The notes under the pieces: model-generated
Seen by the model: the letters and a program-made list of their open reading frames with translations, nothing else
Told to the model about the DNA's origin: nothing
The model's database searches: none
Translations under genes and position numbers: made by a program
Assembly: GCF_020073815.1 (NCBI RefSeq)
Contig: NZ_JAIQZJ010000011.1
Coordinates: forward strand, 1 to 64,000
Reading direction: 5' to 3'
DNA length: 64,000 nt
Source of the DNA: Nocardioides mangrovi
GTDB lineage: Bacteria > Actinomycetota > Actinomycetes > Propionibacteriales > Nocardioidaceae
Shown: piece after piece, positions 19,548-28,802 of the stretch
How positions within the stretch are numbered: position 1 is the stretch's first letter
How the letters are laid out: every line of letters begins with the position of its first letter

Positions 19548-19955
19548 TCAGCGGCCGCTGCCGCCGATCCGGAGACGCACGGAGTAGTGCTCGGCCGAGG
19601 CGCCGACGGCGCGGGCCAGCCGGCTGACGGCGTCGAGGACCAGGTCGGCGGTGAAGCCGGTGCCCGGGACGACCAGGGTGAGCCGGCCGCCGTGGTCCAC
19701 CAGGTGCACCTCCCCGTGGTGCCACGCCTGGTGGGCGCGCAGTCGGACGCCCTCGGGCGCGACCGGGACCGGGTAGGCCGCGTCCACGGCGAGCAGGTCG
19801 CAGCCGAGCGAGGCGTCGCCCTCGGCACTGAGCAGTCCGGTGACACCCGGCCCGCTGCGCAGGCCCGACTCGGCCGCCCACGTGACGTCCCGCTCCCCCA
19901 GCCACTCGGGCAGCTCGAACGGATCGACCGCGGCGTACGACGACTCAGCCGTCAC
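19548..19955 (-). CDS. hypothetical protein downstream of tatC
   Basis: 135 residues, no domain recognised. Features seen: VDPFELPEWLGERDVTWAAE near the N-terminus, a central basic stretch and LRIGGSGR at the C-terminus; no signal peptide or membrane segment, so cytoplasmic. The GTG overlaps the tatC stop in a GTGA junction, indicating translational coupling, and from memory small uncharacterised genes occupy this place in other actinobacteria. A role linked to Tat is only an inference. Confidence 0.75.
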   Translation of the reverse strand: MTAESSYAAVDPFELPEWLGERDVTWAAESGLRSGPGVTGLLSAEGDASLGCDLLAVDAAYPVPVAPEGVRLRAHQAWHHGEVHLVDHGGRLTLVVPGTGFTADLVLDAVSRLARAVGASAEHYSVRLRIGGSGR

Positions 19956-20794
19956 AGGGGCGAGACCTCGTCGTCGCCCCAGTTGTCGGTGGACGCCGAC
20001 CCGCGCCCTCGCCGACGGTCGATGAGCCGGGCGATCACCTCGGCGATGAGGAAGAGGACCAGCATGGGGATCGCGAGCACGAGCATCGAGAACGGATCCG
20101 TCGACGGGGTCGCCACGGCCGCGAAGACGAACACGCCGATGATGATCCACGGCCGGTACTTGCCCAGCGCCTTCCCGGAGACCACCCCCGCGAGGTTGAG
20201 CATGATGACGAAGAGCGGGATCTCGAACGCGATGCCGAAGACCAGGAACATGCGCGTCAGGAACGAGAAGAACTTCTCGAAGTCGACCAGGTTCGTCGCG
20301 TCAGCGGGCGTGAAGCCGATCAGCACCTCGAGCGCCTTGGGCATCACGTAGTAGGCCAGGGCGACCCCGGCGAAGAACAACGGCCCCGCGAATCCGACGA
20401 AGATGCGGGTCCACTTCTTCTCCTGCGGGTGCAGCCCGGGCAGGATGAACGCCCAGATCTGGTAGAGCCAGTAGGGGCTGCAGATGATGATCGCCACGAT
20501 CCCGCAGAGCTTCAGCTGCAGCATCAGCGGACCGGTGACGTCGCTGACGACGATCTCGGACTGGACCGAGCCGTTCAGCCGCTGCACCGCGTCGTCGTAG
20601 GGGACGCGGATCAGGTCGGCGAGCTGGTCGTAGAAGAAGAGCGCGACCGAGAAGACGACGATGAGCAGCAGCACCGAGCGCATCAGGCGCGCGCGCAGCT
20701 CCCGGAAGTGGTCGGAGAGCGCCATCCGCCCATCGGCACCGACCGGGTGCTGTGGACGGCTGGAGAAGAGGTCGAAGAATCCGGCGAAGGCCAC
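19952..20794 (-). CDS. tatC: Sec-independent (Tat) translocase subunit TatC
   Basis: 280 residues. It binds twin-arginine signal peptides and forms the translocase core with TatA in the plasma membrane. Six hydrophobic segments are present; MALSDHFRELRARLMRS precedes TM1, and SPYWLYQIWAFILPGLHPQEKK and VLFLIAEVIARLIDRRRGRG are characteristic. There is an acidic C-terminal tail. The GTG start lies 10 bp after tatA. The small gene that follows overlaps by 4 bp. Confidence 0.96.
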   Translation of the reverse strand: MAFAGFFDLFSSRPQHPVGADGRMALSDHFRELRARLMRSVLLLIVVFSVALFFYDQLADLIRVPYDDAVQRLNGSVQSEIVVSDVTGPLMLQLKLCGIVAIIICSPYWLYQIWAFILPGLHPQEKKWTRIFVGFAGPLFFAGVALAYYVMPKALEVLIGFTPADATNLVDFEKFFSFLTRMFLVFGIAFEIPLFVIMLNLAGVVSGKALGKYRPWIIIGVFVFAAVATPSTDPFSMLVLAIPMLVLFLIAEVIARLIDRRRGRGSASTDNWGDDEVSPL

Positions 20795-20804
20795 CGTCGG
20801 ACGG

Positions 20805-21110
20805 TCAGGCGCTGTCGCCGCGCTGCAGGCGCTCGCGCTCGGCGTCGAGCTCGGCCTGGCGGGCGGCCAGGTCGGCCTGCTTGGCCTCCAGCTCGAGCTG
20901 CGCCTGGGTCTTGGTGGGGTCGGACGCCGTGGGCTTCACGTCGTCGTCATCGTCCATCAGGCCCTTGGTCTCGGCCTTGAAGATCCGCAGCGCGCGACCG
21001 CTGCCCCGAGCCAGGTCCGGGAGCTTGGACGCGCCGAACAGGAGCACGACGACGGCCAGGATGAGCAGCAGCTCAGTCGTACCGAGGCCACCAATGGCAA
21101 GGGGGAGCAT
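20805..21110 (-). CDS. tatA: Tat translocase subunit TatA
   Basis: 101 residues. One N-terminal membrane helix (about residues 4-22, TTELLLILAVVVLLFGASKL) and the amphipathic helix PDLARGSGRALRIFK form the classic TatA hinge. A long charged tail with a coiled-coil-like section (LELEAKQADLAARQAELDAE) follows. ATG at 21110 is chosen because GAGG lies 6 nt upstream; a TTG 12 bp earlier is less likely. Confidence 0.95.
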   Translation of the reverse strand: MLPLAIGGLGTTELLLILAVVVLLFGASKLPDLARGSGRALRIFKAETKGLMDDDDDVKPTASDPTKTQAQLELEAKQADLAARQAELDAERERLQRGDSA

Positions 21111-21145
21111 GTCGATCCTCAAGTCAGAGTTTTCGGGGTGATTTC

Positions 21146-21151
21146 ATCGTA
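21146..21151 (-). promoter_or_regulatory. tatA -10 box TACGAT (leadered)
   Basis: TACGAT on the minus strand would give a 5' leader of roughly 30 nt carrying the Shine-Dalgarno sequence of tatA. Confidence 0.45.
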
Positions 21152-21175
21152 CGCCGCGACCAGATCGATCGGCAC

Positions 21176-22177
21176 TCACGTGTACAGACTCAACGTACGG
21201 CGTGCCGTCTCGCTGAGCGCGTCGGCGTACTCCCCGGGCGCGACGACCCGGACGTGGGGTGACAAGCGCAACAGCAGCCGCTGCAGCCAGCGCTCGTTGG
21301 CGACCACCAGATCGACCTCGAGCCGGCCGCCGCGACGGGACCGGACGGCGTCGACCGGGTAGTACTCGACCACCCAGCGCGCCGCGGGGTCGAGCTCGAG
21401 GGTGACCACCGTCGACTCCGGCGAGCGCGGGAAGAGGCCGGTCTCCCCCACCTCCCTGGGCGCCGCCGGCTCGGTCGCGATCGCGCTGTCCAGGACGGTC
21501 GCATCCGCGATCCGGTCGAGCCGGAAGAGGCGCGGCGCCTCGGCGCTGTGGCACCAGGCGTCGAGGTAGGTGAAGCCGTGGGCCGAGACGATGCCCCGCG
21601 GGTCCACGACCCGCTCGGACTGCTCGTCGCGGGAGGGGACGTAGTAGGTCAACCGGACCTGGCGGCGTTCGTCGGCGGCCCGGCGCAGGTCGCTCTCGAG
21701 GCGGAGGAGGTCGACGCCGCCGGGCGGCGCACCGGGGTCGACGTGCGGCACCGGCGGACCGCCGGCCGCCGCCGCCTCGAGCTTCGCGAGGGCCCGGTCG
21801 ACGATCTCCCGGGTCTCGGCGCCGGCGCTCTCACGGAGCGCGCGCAGCGCCACGATGATCGCCGTCGCCTCGGTCGGAGTCAGGCGCAGCGGCCGGGCGA
21901 GGTAGTCGGCGTTCGTGACCCGGATGACGCCGTCCGAGGCCAGCCCGTCCGGACCCTCGAGAGCGTCGAGGTCGACGTCGATGAGGTCGTCCGGGTAGCC
22001 GCCAGGCAGGCCGCACATCAGCAGCACCTTCAGGTCGGCGAGGACCTGCTCGGGGGGGATGCCGAGGGTGCGGGCGGCGTCCTCGAGCCGCGCGCTGCCA
22101 TGGGAGTGCAGGAACGGAACCAGGGTGAGCAGGCGGGCGACCTGGTCCTTGGCGCCCGGTCCGGATGTGGTGCTCAC
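21176..22177 (-). CDS. pafC: WYL-domain transcriptional regulator PafC
   Basis: 333 residues. An N-terminal winged-helix-like region (QVARLLTLVPFLHSHGSARL) is followed by a WYL domain (YYVPSRDEQSERVVDPRGIV, FTYLDAWCHSAEAPRLFRLDRI) and a C-terminal extension. In mycobacteria PafB and PafC form a heterodimer that activates LexA/RecA-independent DNA damage genes (established). The GTG overlaps the pafB stop (GTGA). Placement upstream of tatA-tatC and downstream of pafB is the usual actinobacterial order. Confidence 0.93.
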   Translation of the reverse strand: MSTTSGPGAKDQVARLLTLVPFLHSHGSARLEDAARTLGIPPEQVLADLKVLLMCGLPGGYPDDLIDVDLDALEGPDGLASDGVIRVTNADYLARPLRLTPTEATAIIVALRALRESAGAETREIVDRALAKLEAAAAGGPPVPHVDPGAPPGGVDLLRLESDLRRAADERRQVRLTYYVPSRDEQSERVVDPRGIVSAHGFTYLDAWCHSAEAPRLFRLDRIADATVLDSAIATEPAAPREVGETGLFPRSPESTVVTLELDPAARWVVEYYPVDAVRSRRGGRLEVDLVVANERWLQRLLLRLSPHVRVVAPGEYADALSETARRTLSLYT

Positions 22178-23145
22178 GAGGCGGCCCCGACGGTCGCGCG
22201 GAGCCGGCGGACGACCTCGTCGCGCACGGTGGTCGGAGACTCGACGTACACGGCGTCACCGTGGGCGAGCACCTCGTCGGCGACCTCGTCCTCGGCGCGC
22301 TGCACGCGGACCCGGTCCCAGCCCGTCGCGGTGTCCGGACCGGCCACGTCGGTGTCCACCGCCGTCGCGTCGCGCCGGAGCGCCAACCCCGCGCCGGAGC
22401 GGACGAGCAGGACCGCCTCCCCCGTCGCCGGGGGACGGGCCAGCCGCAGGGCCGTGGCGCGGACGTCGGTGCCGGCCGGGATCTCGTAGGAGCCCGGCTT
22501 CCCGTCGCGGCGCGCCTCGCCCTGGATCCGCGAGAGCCGGAAGACCCGCTCCTCGCCGCGGTCGACGTCGTGCCCGACGACGTACCAGCGTCCGGAGTAG
22601 CGCACGACGCCCCACGGCTGCAGGTGCCGGGTCGAGGTGCGAGTGGCACCGGAGCGGCGGTAGTCGAACGCGACGGGGACCCGCTCCTGGATGGCCTCCC
22701 AGAACACGTCGAACGACGGCTCGTCGGCCGACAGCCGTGGCTCCGCGATGTCGAGGGCGGTCTCGTCGATGGGTACGCCGAGCGCGCTGAGCTTGCGAAC
22801 GGCCTCGCTGGTGGCGTCGGCGAGCCGGGCGTGCTGCCACACCCGGGTCGCCAGGCCGATCACCGCCGCCTCGTCGGAGGTCAGCGAGATGTCGGGGAGC
22901 GCCAGCCGGTCGGGACGGACCCGGTAGCCGGGCTCGTCGTCGAAGTAGGCGTCCATGCTGCCGACCTCGATCGGGACGCCGAGGCTGCGCAGCTCCTCCT
23001 TGTCCCGCTCGAACATCTTCTCGAAGGCGTCGTCGCTCATCGCGGGGTAGAGGATCTCCCGGATGCGGTCCTTGGCGACGTAGTGACGCTGGACGAGGAG
23101 CATGATCAGCAGGTTGAGCAGGCGTTCGCTCTTCCGGACCGTCAT
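22174..23145 (-). CDS. pafB: WYL-domain transcriptional regulator PafB
   Basis: 323 residues. N-terminal HTH (ERLLNLLIMLLVQRHYVAKD), a central region (FERDKEELRSLGVPIEV) and a WYL domain (RHLQPWGVVRYSGRWYVVGH, RVFRLSRIQG). It is the partner of PafC in the mycobacterial DNA damage response. ATG at 23145 gives MTVRKSERLLNL, matching the usual N-terminus; an in-frame ATG 9 bp upstream (23154) is an alternative. It is separated from the FKBP gene by about 57 bp. Confidence 0.93.
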   Translation of the reverse strand: MTVRKSERLLNLLIMLLVQRHYVAKDRIREILYPAMSDDAFEKMFERDKEELRSLGVPIEVGSMDAYFDDEPGYRVRPDRLALPDISLTSDEAAVIGLATRVWQHARLADATSEAVRKLSALGVPIDETALDIAEPRLSADEPSFDVFWEAIQERVPVAFDYRRSGATRTSTRHLQPWGVVRYSGRWYVVGHDVDRGEERVFRLSRIQGEARRDGKPGSYEIPAGTDVRATALRLARPPATGEAVLLVRSGAGLALRRDATAVDTDVAGPDTATGWDRVRVQRAEDEVADEVLAHGDAVYVESPTTVRDEVVRRLRATVGAAS

Positions 23146-23202
23146 GCCCCCCATCCTGCCGTCTCGGGGGTCGTACGTCGTGCTGCCGGGCCTACTCGGT
23201 GC

Positions 23203-24144
23203 CTACTTCGCCGAGATGATGTCCACCACGAAGTAGAGGGTGCTGTTGGCCGGGATGCCGGACTGCTCCTGCGACCCGTAGCCGAGGTCCGGCGGGATCT
23301 GCAGCAGCACCCGGCTGCCGACCTTGAGGCCGTCGAGGCCGTAGGTCCAGCCCTTCACCACGCTCGAGAGACCGAAGGAGATCGGCTTCTGCGAGTAGCT
23401 CTCGTCGAAGGGCTTCTTGGCGCCGTACACGGAGCCGAGATAGTTGACCTTCACGGTCGAGTCGGTGGTGACCTTGGCGCCGTTGCCCTCCTTGACGACG
23501 CTGCGCAGCAGGTCGCCGTCCGCCTTCGGCTTGTCGACGCCGCTGAAGTCGAGGCCGGTGACCGTGTCACCCTTCTCGATGATCTTCGGCATCTGCGCCT
23601 GGGGGACCTCCTTGGGCGTCGGCGGCTGGTACTGCTCCATCAGGTCCACGATGATCAGCACGGTGTCCTTGTTGCCGATGCCGAGGCTGGTGTTGCCGGA
23701 GTCGCCGAAGGCGTCCGCGGCCGTCGTCGTGACCGCGACGCGGGATCCGATGGTCTGGCCGAGCACGGCGTCCTTGAAGACGGCGCTCAGGTCGTCGCTG
23801 GCCGTGACGGTCTCCGGCTGGCCGTTGTCGTAGTCGCTGTAGGCCTTCTTCTGCGTCGAACCGTTGCCGATCCACAGGTAGGCCTGGATCTGGTCGCCGT
23901 CCTTGATCTCGTCGCCGTCGCCGGCGTCGATGACCGTGGTCTCGGTCTTGTCGGTGTCGAGGTCGCCGTCCCACTTGACCTCGGGCTCCTTGCCGGTGTC
24001 ACCGCTGATGGTGATGCCGTGGAGCGCGTCGGCCGAGCTCGATCCGTCGGAGGACGAGCCGTCGTCGGACCCGCAGGCCACGAGCGTGGAGGCGAGGACG
24101 AGCGGAAGCAGGGCGATCGGGAGGCGTCGGAGACGTCGTGACAC
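23203..24144 (-). CDS. FKBP-type peptidyl-prolyl isomerase lipoprotein
   Basis: 313 residues. A lipoprotein signal peptide with lipobox LVAC puts the lipidated Cys at residue 24, so the protein sits on the outer face of the membrane. Two FKBP-like domains follow: a degenerate one at about 50-155 and a better-conserved one at about 200-313 (VKVNYLGSVYGAKKPFDESY, VVKGWTYGLDGLKVGSRVLL, IPPDLGYG). It helps fold exported proteins. The GTG start is followed by SRRLRRLP, the basic n-region. FKBP genes next to pafA/pafB are common in this block. Confidence 0.92.
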   Translation of the reverse strand: MSRRLRRLPIALLPLVLASTLVACGSDDGSSSDGSSSADALHGITISGDTGKEPEVKWDGDLDTDKTETTVIDAGDGDEIKDGDQIQAYLWIGNGSTQKKAYSDYDNGQPETVTASDDLSAVFKDAVLGQTIGSRVAVTTTAADAFGDSGNTSLGIGNKDTVLIIVDLMEQYQPPTPKEVPQAQMPKIIEKGDTVTGLDFSGVDKPKADGDLLRSVVKEGNGAKVTTDSTVKVNYLGSVYGAKKPFDESYSQKPISFGLSSVVKGWTYGLDGLKVGSRVLLQIPPDLGYGSQEQSGIPANSTLYFVVDIISAK

Positions 24145-24258
24145 GGAGCTCAACCTTCGTTCGGGTGCGGGACGTGCTGCGGTTCCAGCGCCGCACACAC
24201 TAACGGTGGAACCTGAGCGTCGGCTGATCGGCCGCTGCCTGGCGGGCTGGTGCGGAAC

Positions 24259-24317
24259 AGGTTTGGTCACCAACCTGTGGAATCCGGCCCGCGAACACAG
24301 GGTTGGTGACCAAACCC
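24259..24317. repeat. dispersed inverted-repeat element, copy 3
   Basis: Arms TTGGTCACCAA (24263-24273) and TTGGTGACCAA (24303-24313), spacer 29 nt. The outer pair here is T/A instead of the commoner A/T, so pairing is kept with reversed bases. It lies 30 bp after the pafA stop and about 115 bp before the FKBP gene. Confidence 0.9.
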
Positions 24318-24346
24318 CCGCGCCTCGGGGCCACCGACCCGGCGAC

Positions 24347-25708
24347 CTACATGCCGTCGATGAGCCGCTGCACCCGCTCGTCGTGGGCCCGGAAGGGGTC
24401 CTTGCACAGGACGGTCCGCTGCGCCTGGTCGTTGAGCTTGAGGTGGACCCAGTCGACGGTGAAGTCGCGGCGGCGCTCCTGGGCCTTGCGGATGAACTCG
24501 CCGCGGAGCCGGGCCCGGGTCGTCTGGGGCGGGACCGACTTGGCCTCGAAGATGCGCAGGTCGCTGGTCACCCGGGCGACCGCTCCGCGCTTCTCGAGCA
24601 GGTAGTAGAGGCCGCGGCCACGGTGGATGTCGTGGTAGGCAAGGTCGAGCTGGGCGATTCGGGGGTGACCGAGCGGGAGGCCGTGCTTGGCGCGGTAGCG
24701 CTCGATGAGCTTCCACTTGATGACCCAGTCGATCTCGCGGTCGACCAGTCCCAGGTCGTCGGACTCGATCGCCTTGAGCCCGCGCTCCCAGAGGTCCAGG
24801 GTCTGCTCGATCACCGGCGTACTGATCCCGCGTCGGTCGACGAAGTCGCGGGCCTTGGTGAGGTACTCCTGCTGGATGTCGAGCGCGCTGGCCTCGCGGC
24901 CGTTCGCGAGCCGGATCTTCCGGCGCCCGGTCACGTCGTGGGAGATCTCCCGGATCGCCCGGATCGGGTTCTCCATCGTGAGGTCGCGCATCACCACGCC
25001 CTCCTCGATCATCCGCAGCACCAGGTCGCAGCTGGCCACCTTGAGCATCGTGGTGGTCTCGCTCATGTTCGAGTCGCCGACGATCACGTGGAGCCGGCGG
25101 TACTTCTCCGCGTCGGCGTGCGGCTCGTCGCGGGTGTTGATGATCGGGCGGCTGCGCGTGGTCGCGCTGCTCACGCCCTCCCAGATGTGCTCGGCCCGCT
25201 GGGAGACGCTGTACGACGCGCCGCGCGGGGTCTGGGTGATCTTCCCGGCCCCGACGACGATCTGGCGGGTCACCAGGAACGGGATCAGCACGTCGGCCAG
25301 CCGGGAGAACTCCCCCGCCCGGCTGACCAGGTAGTTCTCGTGGCACCCGTAGGAGTTGCCGGCGGAGTCGGTGTTGTTCTTGAACAGGTAGATCTCGCCG
25401 GCGATGCCCTCGTCGTGGAGCCGCTGCTCGGCGTCCTGGAGCAGCCCCTCGAGCACCCGCTCCCCTGCCTTGTCGTGGGTGACGAGCTCGGTGACGTCGT
25501 CGCACTCGGGGGTCGCGTACTCCGGGTGGCTGCCGACGTCGAGGTAGAGGCGGGCGCCGTTGCGCAAGAACACGTTGCTGCTGCGTCCCCAGCTGACGAC
25601 CTTGCGGAACAGGTAGCGGGCGACCTCGTCCGGGCTCAGCCGACGCTGCCCCTTGAACGTGCAGGTGACGCCGTACTCGTTCTCGATCCCGAAGATGCGG
25701 CGGTCCAC
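24347..25708 (-). CDS. pafA: Pup--protein ligase PafA
   Basis: 453 residues. It attaches the C-terminal Glu of Pup to lysines of target proteins, marking them for the Mpa-proteasome. It is a glutamine-synthetase-like fold related to Dop: [14 protein letters not shown] at the N-terminus with the ATP/Mg glutamates, [60 protein letters not shown]. The Dop-specific loop present in dop is absent. The GTG start has TAGTCT 6 nt upstream. It is separated from prcA by an unrelated gene, unlike the tight operons of many relatives. Confidence 0.97.
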   Translation of the reverse strand: MDRRIFGIENEYGVTCTFKGQRRLSPDEVARYLFRKVVSWGRSSNVFLRNGARLYLDVGSHPEYATPECDDVTELVTHDKAGERVLEGLLQDAEQRLHDEGIAGEIYLFKNNTDSAGNSYGCHENYLVSRAGEFSRLADVLIPFLVTRQIVVGAGKITQTPRGASYSVSQRAEHIWEGVSSATTRSRPIINTRDEPHADAEKYRRLHVIVGDSNMSETTTMLKVASCDLVLRMIEEGVVMRDLTMENPIRAIREISHDVTGRRKIRLANGREASALDIQQEYLTKARDFVDRRGISTPVIEQTLDLWERGLKAIESDDLGLVDREIDWVIKWKLIERYRAKHGLPLGHPRIAQLDLAYHDIHRGRGLYYLLEKRGAVARVTSDLRIFEAKSVPPQTTRARLRGEFIRKAQERRRDFTVDWVHLKLNDQAQRTVLCKDPFRAHDERVQRLIDGM

Positions 25709-25714
25709 GCACCC

Positions 25715-25720
25715 AGACTA
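25715..25720 (-). promoter_or_regulatory. pafA leaderless -10 box TAGTCT
   Basis: The hexamer lies 6 nt before the pafA GTG on the minus strand; no Shine-Dalgarno sequence. Confidence 0.6.
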
Positions 25721-25771
25721 GGCGCACGACGCCAGAACGCCCACGAAGTCCGGGGAACGGGGCGTTTCGGT

Positions 25772-25782
25772 TTGGTCACCAC
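25772..25782. repeat. degenerate solitary repeat arm
   Basis: TTGGTCACCAC, one base different from the left arm, lies 4 bp downstream of the stop of the DUF559-like gene. No right arm is present at the +40 offset. It may be the remnant of a decayed copy. Confidence 0.5.
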
Positions 25783-25785
25783 CCC

Positions 25786-26760
25786 TCACGCGGACCCGGA
25801 CCAGTCGACGATCGCTCCGCTCCTGCGCCATCGGTTGAGCACGCGTTCGCGCCCCGCCTCGGAGTAGAGCGAGTTGTCGACGAGCCGCTTCCACCGTCTC
25901 AAGCGCCTCAGGTCGGGGACACGTCCCAGGGCCTGGTCCATCTCCTGCATGACGGCTGCCGGATGGTTGAGGAGGTCGTCGAGCACGTAGCCCTTGCGGA
26001 CGTACGACGTAGAGGCGAGGTCGCGCTCGCGACGCAGGTCGTTGCGGTGCTGGGGCCCGCTGCGGTGGTAGGCGCCGTCGTACTCGTGCAGGAACCGGGT
26101 GCCCGTGATGAGGAGGTCCGCTCGCGCGACGACCCTGCCCTCACGGTCGCAGATCTCACTCTGCGGCTCGAACGGGATCTCCAGGACGTGGTGGAACTGC
26201 TGGAGCAGGGACTCGCCCGCGGACTCGGACTGGCCACTCGATCGCCGCCAGGCCTCGCGCAGCATCACCACGCCGGGCCGTCGGGAATCGAGGAGCGCCT
26301 CCATCCGGGCCGGGTCGACGTCGCCCTTGCGCCGAGCCGAGTCGACGAGCACCACCATGTCGAGCAGGCTCAGATCGCGTGCCGCGCGGAGGAGGATCTC
26401 CAGCGGGTCGTCGATGGGCAGGCCGTGTCGTCGACGCCGATGTCGCTCCGCCGAGGGGTTGATCCTCGAGCACAGCAGCCCCGGTCGACGTGGCCGGCGA
26501 TCGTTGCGGTCCACGGCGACGAAAACGGGAATCTGCTCCGGGAGCTTGGGGAGCTGCCAGCCGAGCAGGGCAGCTCCCGTCAGGTGGGTGAATCGAGCAC
26601 TGGGTGGAACCACCAGGAGGTAGGCGCGCAGGTCGCGCATGTGCTCCTGACGTCGGCTCAGGCCGGGCCTGCGGGTGACGCCGAGGCCGTGGTTGACGCG
26701 ACGGTGGCGGTGGAGGTGGATCTCACCGCGGAAGGGCAGGTCGGAATCGAGGTCACTCAT
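25786..26760 (-). CDS. DUF559/AbiEi-like protein with a restriction-endonuclease-like C-terminus
   Basis: 324 residues. No close family is certain. The C-terminal part (EIPFEPQSEICDREGRVVAR, ADLLITGTRFLHEYDGAYHR, then NDLRRERDLA and GYVLDDLLNHP) resembles the Vsr/DUF559 PD-(D/E)XK-like domain of abundant actinobacterial proteins; the N-terminal half resembles AbiEi-type antitoxin proteins (ARFTHLTGAALLGWQLP). The ATG at 26760 is used; an upstream in-frame start is possible. It is inserted between pafA and prcA and flanked by repeat elements, which suggests later acquisition. Role unknown. Confidence 0.7.
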   Translation of the reverse strand: MSDLDSDLPFRGEIHLHRHRRVNHGLGVTRRPGLSRRQEHMRDLRAYLLVVPPSARFTHLTGAALLGWQLPKLPEQIPVFVAVDRNDRRPRRPGLLCSRINPSAERHRRRRHGLPIDDPLEILLRAARDLSLLDMVVLVDSARRKGDVDPARMEALLDSRRPGVVMLREAWRRSSGQSESAGESLLQQFHHVLEIPFEPQSEICDREGRVVARADLLITGTRFLHEYDGAYHRSGPQHRNDLRRERDLASTSYVRKGYVLDDLLNHPAAVMQEMDQALGRVPDLRRLRRWKRLVDNSLYSEAGRERVLNRWRRSGAIVDWSGSA

Positions 26761-26872
26761 GCCGGACAGCCTGCGTCGTCCCGGGCCGCTGAGCACCCGG
26801 CGATCCCGTGGGCTGTGGAGAAGTGCCGGTCCGACCGGATCCGGGACGGAAAGTGGCTCGTCCCGGACGTTG

Positions 26873-26931
26873 GGGTTTGGTCACCAACCCGGCCTCGGGA
26901 ACTCCCCCTGCGGGGGTTGGTGACCAAACCA
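26873..26931. repeat. dispersed inverted-repeat element, copy 4
   Basis: Arms TTGGTCACCAA (26877-26887) and TTGGTGACCAA (26917-26927), spacer 29 nt, outer pair T/A. It lies 17 bp after the prcA stop and upstream of the DUF559-like gene. Confidence 0.9.
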
Positions 26932-26947
26932 CCGGCAATCGGCGGGC

Positions 26948-27730
26948 CTAGGGAGCGATCGGTGGTTCGTCGGAGCCGCCACCGTCCGAGGCGGGCAGCA
27001 CAGGGGGCTCCTGCGGCGCGGACACAGCCGCGCCGCGGTCGCCGAGGAGCTGCTCGAGCCGCGCGGGGCGGATGCGGGAGAACTTCCGAGGCTGGGTACG
27101 CGTCCGGTCGAGGACCGCGACCTCGAGGTCGTCGACCGGGATCACCCGGTCCTCGCTGTCGGTGTGGCCCAGCGCGGCAACGGTGACGGCGAGGGCGTCG
27201 GCGAGCGGAGCGCTGTCGGTGTGCCGCTCCTTGAGGTACGCCCCGACCACGTCCGCGGCCCCGCCCATGACGGCGAACCCGTGCTCGTCGTTGACCTGCC
27301 CGTCGTAGGTGAGCCGGTAGAGCTGGTCGTCGGCCGCGGTGTCGCCGATCTCGGCCACGAAGATCTCCACCTCGTACGGCTTCTCGCCGCCGCTGGAGAA
27401 GATGGTCCCGAGCGTCTGGGCGTAGGCGTTGGCCAGCCCACGGCCGGTGACGTCGCGACGGTCGTAGGCGTAGCCGCGCATGTCGGCCAGGCGTACGCCG
27501 GCGATGCGGAGGTTCTCGAACTCGTTGTAGCGGCCGACCGCAGCGAACGCGATCCGGTCATAGATCTCGGAGACCTTGTGCAGCGCCTGCGAGGGGTTCT
27601 CCGAGACGAACAGGATGCCGTCGGCGTACTGCACCGCCACGACCGACCGGCCGCGGGCGATGCCCTTGCGCGCGAAGTCCGCCCGGTCCTTCATCAGCTG
27701 CTCGGGCGAGACGTAGAACGGCATGCTCAT
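26948..27730 (-). CDS. prcA: proteasome subunit alpha
   Basis: 260 residues. Forms the outer rings of the 20S core and gates substrate entry; docks Mpa. Seen: [20 protein letters not shown] (N-terminal gate and H0 helix), [20 protein letters not shown] and the proteasome core fold without a catalytic Thr. A Pro/Ser/Asp-rich C-terminal tail follows. The ATG overlaps the prcB stop (ATGA), coupling stoichiometric expression. A second in-frame ATG lies two codons downstream. Confidence 0.96.
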   Translation of the reverse strand: MSMPFYVSPEQLMKDRADFARKGIARGRSVVAVQYADGILFVSENPSQALHKVSEIYDRIAFAAVGRYNEFENLRIAGVRLADMRGYAYDRRDVTGRGLANAYAQTLGTIFSSGGEKPYEVEIFVAEIGDTAADDQLYRLTYDGQVNDEHGFAVMGGAADVVGAYLKERHTDSAPLADALAVTVAALGHTDSEDRVIPVDDLEVAVLDRTRTQPRKFSRIRPARLEQLLGDRGAAVSAPQEPPVLPASDGGGSDEPPIAP

Positions 27731-28584
27731 CGCGCGTCACCTCCGGTCAGCGGGGCGGCCGGGCCGTCGGGCCGGGACATGCGGCCCGAGATCACCTCGT
27801 CGGCGATCGCCGCGACGGCGGCGTCGGGCAGCCGTCGGCCGCCGTCGGCGGTGATGACCTGCACGATCGGGAAGATCCGTCGGGTCAGGTCGGGGCCTCC
27901 GGTCGCGGAGTCGTCGTCGGCGGCGTCGTACAGGGCCTGGACGACCGCGGTGACGCACCCGGTCTCGTCGAGGTCGTCGCGGTAGAGCTTCTTGAGCGAG
28001 CCGCGGGCGAACAACGAGCCGGAGCCGACCGAGTGGAATGCGGTCTCCTCGTAGCGGCCGCCGGTGACGTCGTAGCTGAAGATCCGACCCTGGTCCGCGG
28101 CGAGGTCGTAGCCGGCGAAGAGGGGGACGACGGCCAGTCCTTGCATCGCCATGCCGAGGTTGCCGCGGATCAGCGCCGCGAGGCGGTTGGCCTTGCCGTC
28201 CATCGAGAGGGTCGTGCCCTCGATCTTCTCGTAGTGCTCGAGCTCGGTCTGGAAGAGCCGCACCATCTCGACGGCGATGCCTGCGGTGCCGGCGATGCCG
28301 ACGGCGGAGAACTCGTCGGCCGGGAAGACCTTCTCGATGTCGCGCTGGGCGATGATGTTGCCCATCGTGGCGCGCCGGTCGCCGGCCATCACGACGCCGC
28401 CGGGGAAGGTCGCGGCCACGATCGTGGTGCCGTGCGGCGCCAGGTCTCCTGCGTGGGAGCCGGAGTGGCCCTGGGGTACGGCGCGGCGCCCGGGCAGCAG
28501 GTCCGGCGCCTGCTCGGCGAGGAAGTCGCTGAACGACGAGGTGCCCGGCTGCAGGAACGCGGCCGGGAGTCGCGGGTCGCCCAA
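27727..28584 (-). CDS. prcB: proteasome subunit beta
   Basis: 285 residues. Catalytic subunit of the 20S proteasome. A propeptide of 52 residues ends APHG, followed by the nucleophile Thr53 in [20 protein letters not shown]; cleavage before the Thr gives the active enzyme. Supporting motifs: [38 protein letters not shown] and [20 protein letters not shown]. The start is TTG, 3 bp after the pup stop, with GGGGAG in the end of pup as ribosome-binding site; there is no better ATG or GTG. Confidence 0.96.
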   Translation of the reverse strand: MGDPRLPAAFLQPGTSSFSDFLAEQAPDLLPGRRAVPQGHSGSHAGDLAPHGTTIVAATFPGGVVMAGDRRATMGNIIAQRDIEKVFPADEFSAVGIAGTAGIAVEMVRLFQTELEHYEKIEGTTLSMDGKANRLAALIRGNLGMAMQGLAVVPLFAGYDLAADQGRIFSYDVTGGRYEETAFHSVGSGSLFARGSLKKLYRDDLDETGCVTAVVQALYDAADDDSATGGPDLTRRIFPIVQVITADGGRRLPDAAVAAIADEVISGRMSRPDGPAAPLTGGDAR

Positions 28585-28587
28585 GGC

Positions 28588-28785
28588 CTACTCCCCGCCC
28601 TTCTGGATGAACGACTTCACGAAGTCCTCGGCGTTGGTCTCGAGCACGTCGTCGATCTCGTCGAGGATGTCGTCGATGTCGCTGTCGAGCGCCTCCTTGC
28701 GCTCGGCGACGTCGGACTCCGGCGCGGTCTCGACCGACTCGTCGACCTCGGAGGCCTTCCGCGGCTGCTTCTGCTCCTGTGCCAT
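28588..28785 (-). CDS. pup: prokaryotic ubiquitin-like protein Pup
   Basis: 65 residues, intrinsically disordered and acidic. The C-terminal half ([31 protein letters not shown]) forms the Mpa-binding helix and the ligation tail. It ends Gly-Gly-Glu, so unlike the GGQ form of mycobacteria it needs no deamidation before PafA attaches it. ATG start with TAGGGT 6 nt upstream; a GAGGT is too close to act as a normal Shine-Dalgarno sequence. First gene of pup-prcB-prcA. Confidence 0.97.
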   Translation of the reverse strand: MAQEQKQPRKASEVDESVETAPESDVAERKEALDSDIDDILDEIDDVLETNAEDFVKSFIQKGGE

Positions 28786-28791
28786 ACCTCG

Positions 28792-28797
28792 ACCCTA
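28792..28797 (-). promoter_or_regulatory. pup leaderless -10 box TAGGGT
   Basis: The hexamer lies 6 nt before the pup ATG in the 17-bp gap after dop, so pup-prcB-prcA can be transcribed apart from dop. Confidence 0.6.
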
Positions 28798-28802
28798 TCC
28801 AC

